A stretch of DNA of 64,000 bases. Origin: Saussurea involucrata (lineage: Eukaryota; Streptophyta; Magnoliopsida; Asterales; Asteraceae). This document shows, piece by piece, positions 10,391 through 21,275 of this stretch. Position 1 is the first letter of the stretch. Each line of letters begins with the position of its first letter. The stretch spans positions 57,509,984 through 57,573,983 of the forward strand of contig CM066313.1 of NCBI GenBank assembly GCA_033807775.1, read 5' to 3'. Under the pieces are notes generated by a model. The model had not been told where the DNA came from and made no database searches. It saw only the letters and a program-made list of their open reading frames with translations. Made by a program: the position numbers and the translations under genes.

Positions 10391-10945
10391 TGTTAGATCT
10401 GAAGTTTTGTCAATAAACCAAGTGTTGAAGATCTGATAAGAAGACTCAGATGTTCTGAGTAGAGGAGTCAGAGGTCTGACTAAGAATGCTCAGAAGGATT
10501 GCTTTGATATATCGCTAAGTACTGAAGTCTGAAAAGAGGAGTCAGAGATCTGAGAAGAGAAGTCAGAGTTCTGAGAGAAAGAGTCAGAAGCTCTGAGAAG
10601 CGTTATCAGAAGAATGTTCAGAAGTTCTGAACAACCTGTTCAGAACTTATGACTACATACTTTACTTAGTATTTAGTTAACTAATTAGGACACGTGTTTT
10701 GTTCCTATTAGTCTTTCTTATTTGTACTGTAGCTTTAATATTTCCGTTGCAGTATAAATAGTTGTTAGCACTACTTTGCTAACTGATTTTCCCGAATATA
10801 CTCGTATTCATTCTTTGTAATCTTTGAGATTCTCTCTCTCTAAGATCTGTATTTCTGTTCATCATTGAATACAATTGGGTTTGATCATACAACTTCTCAA
10901 TTACTGTTTTCTATATTGATTGTAAGATTAGATCCTGAAATTACA
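10391..10945 (+). repeat. S3 5' LTR (555 bp)
   Basis: It runs from TGTTAGATC to ...AAATTACA. It carries CAGA-centred boxes at 10447, 10469, 10491, 10543, 10564, 10585, 10607, 10619 and 10641, mostly 21-22 bp apart, upstream of a G-box CACGTG (10691-10696) and a TATA box TATAAATA (10753-10760). The box cluster just upstream of the core promoter matches the layout reported for Sirevirus repeated-motif boxes, though the core sequence differs. Confidence 0.93.
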
Positions 10946-13029
10946 ATTGTTATCAGAGCTACATCGAATCATTTTTAATTCGATACGATCATTTTTGCAA
11001 CAATTCAAGATTTCAAGATCTAATTTCAAGATTTGGTGATTCAAGATCGTTCTTAATCGTGTGCTATAATTGGAGGTAAATTTTCTGAGATTTCTTTCAT
11101 CTGGAAGATTTTTTTGAGTTCTCTGGAAGATTTTTGTGATCTTGATGGATCTTGGACAAAAGAAGAGGTATGATGTTCTAGATCTACTTCTAAATCAGTT
11201 TCTGCACACAATTTGCTCGATGAAATGTCTGAGAAAGAATTGGTACTGAATTTCATGGTAAAAGTCAGATCTGAAAGGATTTTAGATCTTCAATTGCTTA
11301 CAATCAACTTTCTGGAGTAGATGACCAGAAACATGATTCTTTGCAATTCTTGTTCTAAGAATATTAATGGAGATCGGCTTATCGTTCTACATCAATTCGA
11401 TTGGTGATTATTTGTTTTATTGGAGGAGGATTTATGAATTTGTTTGGTATTAAGACAAACATATCGGTGATTCAAGGGATCTACAATAGGATGATGTTTT
11501 GTTGTGGTTATAACAGAAAGTTGCTGTCGAACTTTACTAAAGCAGAAAATTGTTGATGAGAAGTTAAAACAGATTTTGCTGCTGTGTTGTTCAAAACAGA
11601 ATTGATTATGGGGCTGTTTGTTGCTGTCAAATAGTTGCTGTCCAAAACAGAAAACAACTTAATGATGTTGCTGTAATGGGAAATAAAGCGATGTTTGCTG
11701 TTTGGTGCTGAAAATTCAGAAAATCGTGACTGTTTGCTGTCAAAACAGCATGTTATTTGCTATTGTGTTCATTTTGGTGTTGTTTCATGCTGTTTTGAGT
11801 TGTTTGGTGCTGATTGGAGTTGTCCAAAACAGCAGATTTGGGTTTGTTGTCAAAGAAAAAAGTTTGTTGTTGTCAAAAACAAGAAGTTTGCTGTCAGTTT
11901 CGATCATAACAGAAAGTTTGTTAAGTTTCGGTTCAAACAGAAAAGTGCAGCACACTTCAGAAAGTTGCGAAGTATGGTAGAAAATTGGAGATATCTCAAA
12001 CAAAGCTAATCAGAGTTATGATTGTACTTATTCAGAAGGATGTTCAGATTTGTTATCAGATTGTTTGTGATCAGAATTTTGTTCAAAGCAACTAAGAATT
12101 CTGATTTCGAGTTCAGAAACTATTCAAAGATGTACGAGAGTTGTGGTTGTGGCTCTTCAGATTTCTGATCAAGAGGGATCAGATTTACACTTAGTCTCTT
12201 TCAGATGCAATCAAGCATATTCAGACTTATGATTAAGGCCATTCAGAAGTTTGTCATTGAATTCAGAAGTCAAATGATGGTTCAGAACTAATTTTTCAAA
12301 GCTTAATCAGAACTCTGACTTCAATAGTCAGAACTTTAGAGTTAGAATTTTTTCAGAAGTTCTTCATGTTCAAAATTCTGATTGACTTACTCAGAATTCT
12401 GAGTGGTCTTCTCAGAACTTTTACTTAGTTTATTTCGAAGTAAAGGTGCAATTTCAGAATTGTTCGACAGCTTTGTGCACCTGTCGTATTTTGCTCAGAA
12501 CTCCCTCCTCGAAGCTCCAAATTTGACGATTTTAGATGCGTTGGATTCCTAAGACACAGATGAACATTTTTCATGTTTTGAGTTTGTTCTGAATCGATGT
12601 GATTATTGAGCAGATTCTGTGTCAAAGTCAGTGTATAGCTGTTGGACCGAAGCAACGTTTTTCACGATATTTCTCCCAATTTTCAGAAAGGTGTTCTATC
12701 TTCTATTTTTTGTGGATCCAAGCTGAGTTAGTGAAGTTTGTTGTGACACTCCCTCCTATGATCTTAATGGATTAATCTCTTGAGCTTAATGATCATACAA
12801 CTCAAATTTCAAGGACGAATTCTTTATTATAAACTGAGGTTGTTTCAGTCGAGCTTATTGCACATTGGATTCGATTTTAAAGTTGTAATTTGTGAAGAAG
12901 AAGAGCAAATTCTGAGGGGGAGCTTGGATAGATTTGCAAGGCGTGAAGATGTGCAACACTAAAGTTTTCAAAGAAATCAAGGGGGAGATCATTTGAAGAT
13001 GCTTTCTTTATAAAACTTTAGGGGGAGAT
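10946..13029 (+). other. S3 5' leader, non-coding, ending in a polypurine tract
   Basis: It starts with ATTGTTATCAGAGC, one base off the usual TGGTATCAGAGC primer site for initiator tRNA-Met. No credible gene is present. About 11500-11950 is rich in AAAACAG/CTGTTTT words, and 12000-12430 is rich in TCAGAA/TTCTGA words typical of S3. From about 12430 the style changes. GGGGGAG purine tracts then occur at about 12915, 12979 and 13021, the last touching the internal LTR-like segment. Confidence 0.6.
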
Positions 13030-13404
13030 TGTTGGGTCTAGAAAGCCCCAATTATATAGAAAGTTTTATAAAGTCCATGTAAAGTCAATGAAAGTCAAAT
13101 GTATTGTAATTAGCTTTGTTAGTCTTTTGAGCTTTGGGAGTTTAATGGGAGTTAAATGGGCTTGGGCCCATGTCATTTAATTAGACACTATAAATAGGTG
13201 TCTTGGGCTTACATTGTCATTTGAGATATTTTGTGAGCACACACACTTTACAGTGAGTTGTGAGAAACGTTTGTAATTTAGAAATTCTCCCTCTATTATA
13301 TTCAAAGCATATGAATAGAGATCTTCAATAATATGATCTACTTTCCTATCTCTATTCTACATTTATGGAGTTTCTTGATTGTTGCTTCAACTATGGGACT
13401 TACA
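13030..13404 (+). repeat. Internal LTR-like segment inside S3 (375 bp)
   Basis: It begins TGTTGGGTC right after the purine tract AGGGGGAGAT and ends ...GGGACTTACA right before ATTGGTATCAGAGCC, a good primer site. It has a TATA box TATAAATA at 13189-13196. It is unrelated to the S3 LTRs, and no second copy is in the window. The flanking five bases differ (GAGAT and ATTGG), so it is not an ordinary solo LTR with a target duplication. Confidence 0.75.
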
Positions 13405-13612
13405 ATTGGTATCAGAGCCAATCAACAAACAAACTTGTTCAAGATTGTGATCGCGAAGATCTATTGATCAATTTCTTGAAGATTTCTTGATTCATTCAAA
13501 AATCGATTCCGCTGCTAGGGCTAATTCTTGAATTCTTAGCAATTCTTGAATTAACTGTTATCTTTCGATCAAGAAACGCGAATTTGTCTCTCTGTTGAAC
13601 ATTCTTACAATC
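13405..13612 (+). other. Second primer site and gag leader of S3
   Basis: ATTGGTATCAGAGCC lies at 13405-13419, matching the initiator tRNA-Met primer site, followed by an untranslated leader to the gag ATG at 13613. No other feature is seen. Confidence 0.75.
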
Positions 13613-16600
13613 ATGTCTTCTAAAGAATATCTAGCCATGGGATCTGAAACGAAGCCACCTGTTCTAATTCCAGAGGAGTACCAGCAATGGAAAATACGAA
13701 TGATCCAATTCTTGGATAACATAGACGAGAATCTGATGGTCTCTATCCGAGAAGGTCCTATTGAGGTTTATATCGATGTGGAAGCAACTCCTGCGACAGA
13801 GACAACTCCAGAAATACCAGCGACAAGGGTGAAGAAGAACTATTCTCAATACACAGCAGAACAGAAGAATAGGCATGCAATCGACAAAAGAGCAATTACA
13901 TTGATGACACTTGCAGTTCCGAATGAAGTTCTTAATAGGATTGACAGTGGTTCATCCGCCAAGGAAATGTGGGATGAACTGGAAAGATAAATGTTAGGTA
14001 CTGTCAGATCAATTCAAGCGAAGCTGAATCAAAGCATAAATGCTTATGAACGATTCAAGGCAAAAGAATCTGAAAGCTTAAGTCAGACGTATAATAAATT
14101 TTGTACTATACTAAATGATCTGAGAAGGAATGGGCTGAAAAAGACAAAGTCAGAAATAAATTACAAATTTCTGAACAGTTTAAACTCTGAGTGGTCATCA
14201 TTTGCTATAAGTCTGCAAATGATCAAGGATATGTGTGAAGAAGATCTAAATGATCTATTTTCTGTTCTTAATCAGCATGAGGACTCTGTGAAAATTGTGG
14301 TTGAAGAGAAAAAGAGTGTTGCAGAACAATTAGCCTTTCTGTCAAAGTCCAAAACTGTGAAAGCACCCAAGAAGGCTGCATATATATCTGAGATACCAAC
14401 CTGGAGGAGTCTGATAAGGAAGAAGGATCAGAAGAAGATGAAGATATAAAAATGATTGCTGAAAAGCTGGCCTTGTTGACTAACACTTTCAACAAGAGGT
14501 ATGGAAAAGGAAAATTTCAGGGCAAGTATAGGAAAGAGCAGGGAGGTTCAGATTTCAAGAAAAGAGAAGAGAGAGGTGAGAGTAAGTATGAAAAGAAAGA
14601 AGAAAGAAGGGAAGAAAATAGAGAAGAAAAGGAAGAAAGAAAAGAAAAGAATCTGTGCTTCAAGTGTGGAAAGTCTGGCCACTTTGCAAAGGATTGTAAA
14701 GTGAAAATAGTGAAAGATTATGAGTACTATACCAAAAAGGCTCAGCTGGCAAAGAAAAGAGATGATGAAGTGGCAATGTTAGCTGAACAAGAAAACTGGT
14801 TGTACTACACTTCTGATGAAGATGACTGTATTCACTTTTCCCAGATGCAGAGCTATATGGCAAAAATGAAGAATGAGGATGATTCTGACTTTGAAGATGC
14901 TGATTCTGAGTCATCTGCTGAGGTACATTCTGCACTTGAAATAGACTTAATGACACAGATTGGTGAAATGAAAACTGAATTTGTTAAACTAAGAAAACAA
15001 ATAAAAGGAGAAAGAAATTTAGTTAACAAATTCAAAATTGAAAAAGAAGTGATAAAAGAACAATATGAGGAATCTGAGGTTGAGAAACAGAAAATTAAAA
15101 CTGAAAATTCTGAGTTGTTGAAAAACCTTTCTGAATTAAAAATTGAGCTTTTAAAAGTTAAGGATGAAAAGGGTGATTTACAAATAAAGTTTAATATGCT
15201 ATTTGAGGAAAGAAAGAATTTATACTCTAAAATCAAAGAATTAGAAGATCTTAACTTGAAAAGAGGTCAGACTCAGCAAACATTAAATCTTCTAACAAGT
15301 AATGTTAAAGATACAAGATTTTATAATCCAAAGAAGGGATTGGGACTGGAAGAAAATGTCGTTTTAAAAAGAGCTCCAATCAACTTGTATGATTTTGAAA
15401 AACTTCATGTTCCAAAACCAAAAGTTCCAGAAGTTGTTGAAGTTTTTAAAAGATCTCCAAGTTCTATCACAAGTTCTGACAATTTACAAAAATCAAGTAT
15501 TAAAAAGACAAAGGAAATAATTTCTGAGTCAGAAAAAGAAAAGAAAGATGTTTCAGAAGAAAAGGTTAAGAAAGAAATCTCTGAACCAAAAGAAGAGAAA
15601 CCAAAATATAATGATGCTAAATTCAAATATGACTCTTTAAATGTCAGTTACAAAAATAAACAACAAAGTTTTTCATATTCTGACATAGAAAGTATATTTG
15701 ATACTAGTAAGGTTTCTTATCAATCTTCTGATTCTGAAGGTCAGAAATCTGAGTCCATTAATCAGAATTCTGAATCAAAGAGTCAGAATTCTGAGTCAAA
15801 GAGTCAGAATTCTGAATCAAAGAGTAAGAATTCTGAATCACCTGAAAATTCTGAAACAAAATCAGAAGAATTTTTACAACTTGAAAAGAGGTTTACTCTT
15901 GTAAGTCAAGAACTTGAGGACTTAAGGAAAACTTTTGATGAACTTGAAAATGACTACTGTGAGGTGGATTTTAATCTTGCAAATGCTTTAAAAGAAAAAA
16001 GTGTTTTTATTCAGAAAATAACAGAGCTTGAGAAACTGAAGGCTGAATATGATATGCTCAAAATTGATGCTTCAAAAGAAAAGAGTGTTTTTCTTCAGAA
16101 AATAACAGAGCTTGAGAAACTGAAAGCTGAATATAATCTGTTCAAGATTAATGATAAATTCTTTAAATCAAGTACATATGAAAAAGGTGAATCATCTACT
16201 TCTTCTTCTAACAAAAAGAAGTTGAATATTTCAGAAAAAGAGGAAAGCAAAAGGAAAGATGGTGTGAAAATAGTTTCTGAGATGAATGAAGAGGTTCCTG
16301 CAACTGTACCAAAAGCACGTAGTTATTGTGATAAATGTACTTGTACTTTAAAAACAGCAATAAAAATGACAAGGCTTATGGTACAGATCTGTTGTTACTT
16401 GCAAAGAAAAATCTTAGTTGTGTTAAATGTAAAAGTGATTCTTTTCAATATTCTCAGAAATGTCCAATCATAATAACATCTGTTTCCTACATAAGAAAAG
16501 ATATTCAGAAAACAGAAAAGAAAAATGTTTTTGTTCCTCAGAATACAGAAAAGAAGAAAGTTTATGTTCCTCAAACTCAGAAGAAAGAAAAGATAAAAGA

Positions 16601-16873
16601 AGTGAATCCTCAAATAAAAATCAAAAGAAAGAATGAGAAAGAGATTAATGTAAAAGAAAAGAAAGTTGAGAACACTGTAATATCCAAATTTACAACTTTC
16701 AAAAAGAAATTGAATAAGTTTGTGAACAAAAATGTTCTGACTTCATAAAAGTTCAAGGAAAGTGGTGTTTAAAGAAAGATTTTGAATGGAAAGTCAAAGG
16801 TACTTATGTTAAATCCAATGACAAAGCTAACAAAGATGGACCCATTCCAAAATGGGTACCTAAAACTAACTGA
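13613..16873 (+). pseudogene. S3 gag (capsid/nucleocapsid), broken
   Basis: The ATG at 13613 follows a short leader. The N-terminal UBN2-type capsid region (13613-14400) has 'QQWKIRMIQFLD' and 'AKEMWDELER'. A basic Lys/Glu/Arg stretch leads to one CCHC zinc knuckle at 14656-14697 (C-X2-C-X4-H-X4-C), which binds RNA. A long coiled-coil follows, with a 28-residue tandem duplication (about 16003-16150) and a 21-bp-period Ser/Glu repeat (15742-15846). Breaks: TAA 13988-13990, a frameshift near 14400, another near 16350 and another near 16730. The protein ends with 'KWVPKTN' at TGA 16871-16873. The gag is unusually long because of the coiled-coil extension, as in other Sireviruses. Confidence 0.85.
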
Positions 16874-16885
16874 TCCTTTTTGCAG
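16871..16885 (+). other. Gag stop followed by splice-acceptor-like sequence in S3
   Basis: TGATCCTTTTTGCAG: the gag stop codon, then a pyrimidine run and GCAG. CTAAC just before it resembles a branch point. Pol resumes in the same frame after it. S1-e, S2, TG-1 and TG-2 have equivalents. Confidence 0.45.
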
Positions 16886-19800
16886 GGCTGTCATGTGTGG
16901 TTTTTAGATTCAGGAGCTTCAAGACACATGACAGGTCAGAAGTCTTTTCTATCAAACTTCACAGAAAAGGCTGGAGGAGCAGTAAACTTTGGAAATAATA
17001 ACAAAGGTCAAGTTAAAGGTTATGGGGATTTAACTAAAGGAGATCTGACTATCCAAAAGGTTTTCTATGTTGAAGGATTACAACATAATTTTTTCAGCAT
17101 AAGTCAGTTCTTAGACAGTTATTGTCAAATCAAGTTTCAAATAACAGGTTGCATGATTTTAACTGAAAATGATGTTAAAGTCTTCTGGGCCAAAAGACAT
17201 ATGGACTTATTTGTAGTTAATTTTTCAAAATTGAAAACATTAAATCCAGTCTGTCTTTTATCAAATTCAACTGCAAATGAATGCTGACTTTGGCACAGAA
17301 GATGTTCTCATCTAAATTTCAAAGATCTTAATAATCTTGTTGCAAAACATCTGGTTAAAGGTTTACCAAAGATTAAATTTGAAAAAGAATCATTATGCTC
17401 AGCTTGTGAAATGGGCAAGATGAAAAAGAGTTCTCACAAATTAAAAATGGACTCATCTTGCAAAGCACCATTAGAAATGATTCATACTGATCTTTGTGGT
17501 CCTATTTCAGTTCAGTCTATGGGAGGAAAGAAATATATGCTTGTGATTGTTGATGAATACTCCAGATACACATGGGTTGAATTCCTAAGAGCCAAGTCAG
17601 AAGCTGCTACAACACTGATAAACTTTATCAAGAGGATTCAAGTTCTCTTACAACTCCCAGTTCAGAAAATCAGAAGTGATAATGGAACAGAGTTCAGAAA
17701 TGAGACTCTTCAGAACTTTTTAGAAAGTTCTGGGATTTCTCACAATTTTTCTGCTGTCAGAACTCCTCAACAAAACGGTGTTGTTGAAAGGAAAAACAGA
17801 ACTCTAGTTGAAGCTGCGAGAACAATGCTGGCTTATTCAAATCTTCCTACCTTCCTATGGGCTGAAGCAATTGCAACTGCTTGTTTTACACAGAATAGAA
17901 CTTTAATCAATAAAAGATTAAATAAGACTGCTTACGAACTGATAAATAAAAGAAAACCATTAATCAAATTATTTCATGTTTTTGGTTGCAGGTGCTATGT
18001 CCTTAAAGACAGAGAAAATCTTGCCAAATTTGATAAAAAGGCAGATGAAGGATACTTTGTTTGTTATTCTTTAACTTCCAAAGCATTCAGAATCTACAAT
18101 AGAAGAACCAAGAGGATGATGGAGAGCATAAATGTAACTTTTGATGAAGCCGGAATGAAGACTTCTGAACAAGACAGTTCAGAACTCATGCAAAACAAGA
18201 CAAAAATGACTTCTGATACAAATTCTAATCCTATTTGTTCATAACTCAATTTACTGTTTAAGGATGCTTTCATTGAACTAATTTCTGATTCTTATGCAGA
18301 ATATGAAAACCCAAAGATGGTCAAAGAGATGAAAAATAAGACTCCAGAAATAGTTCAATCAACTGTAATTTCTGATAAAGGTCCATCTGAGGAATGTCCA
18401 AATCTGATAAATACAAGTAGTGAAAATTCTGAACCGTGTATTCAGAATTCTGAACCTTGTAATCAGAATTCTGAACCTTGTAGTCAGAACTCTGGTCAAG
18501 TTACTCAGAAGTCTGACTTCATTACTCAGAATACAAACACACATGGAACTCCTACATGTATATCAGAACGAGGGGACAATTCAGAATTACATGCAATCAT
18601 TGATGAAAATGATACAAACAACAATTTTTCAGAGATTGATGTGCTTCCCAGTGCAAACAAGTGGACTAAAAATCATCCTATTCATCAAGTAATAGGTGAT
18701 CCATCAGCAGGAATAAAAACCAGATCAGCGACAACAAATGAAGCTATGTTTGCAGGTTTCTTAAGTGTCATTGAACCTAAGAAAGCTAATGAAGCCCTAG
18801 AGGATCCAGATTGGATTTCAGCAATGCAAGAGGAATTGCTACAATTTGAAAGAAACAAAGTCTGGAGACTCATTCCAAGGCCTGAAGGTAAATCTATTAT
18901 TGGAACTAAGTGGGTGTTCAGAAACAAAAAGGATGAGTCAGGTGTTGTTTTCAGAAACAAAGCAAGATTGGTTGCTAAGGGATACTGTCAACAAGAGGGA
19001 ATTGATTATGATGAGACATTTGCACCAGTGGCAAGAATAGAGACAATCAGAATATTTTTGGCCTATGCTGCACACAAGAACTTCAAAGTGTATCAGATGG
19101 ATGTTAAATCAGCTTTTCTGAATGGTAAACTTAATGAAGAGGTGTATGTTCATCAACCTGAAGGTTTTGTTGATCCAGAATTTCCTGACCATGTTTATAT
19201 CTTAGATAAAGCACTATATGGTCTAAAACAAGCACCAAGAGCCTGGTATGGCACTCTTACTCAACACTTATTAGTTTCAGGGTTCAAGAAAGGTAAGATT
19301 GACACAACTTTGTTTTTAAAGAAACAAGGTGAGGATTTGAGGATTTGGTTCTACCAGTCAAGAATTATGTGATAATTTCTCTAAAATCATGTCATCTGAA
19401 TTTGAAATGAGCATGATGGGTGAATTGAACTTTTTCCTTGGTCTTCAAGTCAAACAGTTACCAAAAGGTATTTTTATAAATCAAGGAAAATATGTCAGAG
19501 ATATTCTGAAAAAGTTCAAAATGTCTGATTGTGCTTCTATGAGAACTCCTATGGCAACAAACATAAAGTTAGATGCTGATCTCAAAGGAGTTTCAGTAGA
19601 CAACAAACTCTATAGAGGCATGATTGGATCATTACTTTATCTGACTGCAAGTAGGCATGATATTATGTTCTCTACTTGTTTATGTGCTAGATTTCAATCC
19701 AATCCAAAACAATCTCATATGTTGGCTGTCAAAAGAATTTTAAGATATCTAAAAGGCTCACCTGATCTAGGTTTATGGTATCCTAAAGAAACTGATTTCA

Positions 19801-20273
19801 AATTGACTGCTTTTACTGATGCTGGCCATGCAGGAAGTAGGTTGGACAGAAAAAGTACATCTGGTGCTTGCCACTTTTTGGGAGATAAAATAGTGAGTTG
19901 GGCATCAAAGAAACAGAATTGTGTGTCCACTTCAACTGCTGAAGCAGAGTATGTTGCTGCTGTTGCTTCATGCTCTCAAACTTTGTGGATGAGAACACAA
20001 CTTATGGACTATGGTTATCAGCTCAACAAAATTCCCATCTATTGTGACTCAGAAAGTGCAATTGCCATTACTCAGAATCCTGTTCAACACTCAAAGACTA
20101 AGCATATAGATGTGAGGTATCATTTTATAAAGGACTATGTGGAAAAAGGAACTATAGAGATGCACTTTGTGCATACGAAGTATCAATTGGCTGACTTGTT
20201 CACAAAGCCTCTTGATCACAAAAGGTTCTCTTTTCTCATATGTAAAATAGGAATGCTTAATCTAACTAATTGA
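16874..20273 (+). pseudogene. S3 pol (protease, integrase, RT, RNase H), broken
   Basis: Protease is at 16880-17280 with an intact DSG in 'WFLDSGASRHMTG'. The integrase zinc-binding region 'HRRCSHLNF...CSACEMGK' is at about 17290-17420 and the catalytic core at 17460-17800 has the Asp of 'IHTDLCGP', the Asp of 'RSDNGTEF' and the Glu of 'VVERKNRT'. RT starts near 18770 and RNase H ends at 20273. Breaks: TGA 17285-17287, TAA 18242-18244, and a small frameshifting deletion around 19330-19345 that removes the YVDD active site, the text running from 'GED' to the downstream 'FGST'. RT is therefore catalytically dead. A 21-bp repeat encoding 'NSEPC.Q' units lies at 18443-18530, between integrase and RT. 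Confidence 0.9.
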
Positions 20274-21040
20274 AAATATTTTTGTTTCTTAAAAATGACA
20301 AGTTTTTCTAAGTAAAATTTTCTGAGTAGTGTATTCAGAACTTCTGAGTCTTGACTTCAGAACCTCTGAGTCTTAACTTCAGAACTTCTGAGTCTTGACT
20401 TCAGAACCTCTGAGTTTTGACTTCAGAACTTCTAAGTCTTGACTTCAGAGCCTCTGAGTCTTGACTTCAGAACTTCTGAGTCTCAACATCAGAACTTCTG
20501 ATTCTTGTAATCAGATTTTCTGAGTCAATACCTCAGAAATTTAACTTTCAAGAATTTATTTCTGAGAAACACAAATACTTCAATTTTTTTTGGATTATTT
20601 CTTTTCTATGGTCATATACATGCTAAAGTCAAGGGGGAGCATCAATATTTTTTTTGAAAATTATTTCATGATGCTTAAAAAGTTTGTTTTCATTTCTTAT
20701 CTCTGATCATGCAAAGAAGAACAAGCTTTTAATGATAAAATTTTTCTACTTGTTCAAACTATATCTGGATTAAAAAATTTCATATTCAGATATAAGATTT
20801 TAAATGATTTTTTAATCATCATTGTATGAACAGAATTTTGATGATAAAATGTGTTTCTATCTGTTCAAACCTCTTCTGAATAACTAAAAGTTTACATTTG
20901 TCAGAAGTTGATTTTAAATAAAATTTTGGTTACAAGGCAAAATTCTTCTGAATCGTGGAATCAGAACTCTGATTAAAGGAAGTCAAACTACTGAGCGTGT
21001 TATTCAGATCTTTGACTTGAGTCAAAATTCTATCCACTAA
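20274..21040 (+). other. S3 spacer after pol
   Basis: This is non-coding. It holds the 22-bp box array (20336-20544), a GGGGGAG tract at 20633-20639 with a small inverted repeat (AGCATCA with TGATGCT about 25 bp later), and otherwise AT-rich sequence in which I see nothing else. Confidence 0.7.
20336..20544 (+). repeat. Array of ten boxes at exact 22-bp spacing
   Basis: Boxes of the type CAGA-N3-TCTG (e.g. CAGAACCTCTG, CAGAACTTCTG) start at 20336, 20358, 20380, 20402, 20424, 20446, 20468, 20490, 20512 and 20534. The outer copies are degenerate. The spacer text, 'AGTCTTGACTT', is also repeated. Confidence 0.92.
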
Positions 21041-21275
21041 CACGTGTCAGCTTCATATTTTGTTGAATATGCCACGTATTTCATTTAAATCTTCTGTGGC
21101 ATTTCAAATGTGTTGACTCCGTTATAACGTTAAACTCGCTTTTCCGTCAAACCTTTCAACTTCGCGGATTTTAAATAGATCTTAAAATCCCTAATTCAAA
21201 CTTTTTCAAATTCCCGAGCGAAAAGTGAGATACGAATCACTCAAGAGTTCTTTGAGTTTGTTTTCTTCATAAATC
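21041..21275 (+). promoter_or_regulatory. Candidate internal promoter of S3 accessory ORF
   Basis: CACGTGTCAG at 21041-21050 contains a G-box and ACGTGTC; GCCACGT follows at 21071-21077. A TATA-like TTTAAATAG is at 21170-21178, and the accessory ATG is at 21276. The TATA match is weaker than in S2 and S1-c. Confidence 0.45.

Noticed and set aside
11695..12009. A 104-codon ORF in the S3 leader
   Set aside because: It lies in repetitive CTGTT/AACAG-rich non-coding sequence with overlapping ORFs in other frames and no recognisable protein pattern.
20336..20544. The 22-bp array considered as a CRISPR
   Set aside because: Spacers are part of the repeat, the unit is too short, and the context is a plant retrotransposon.
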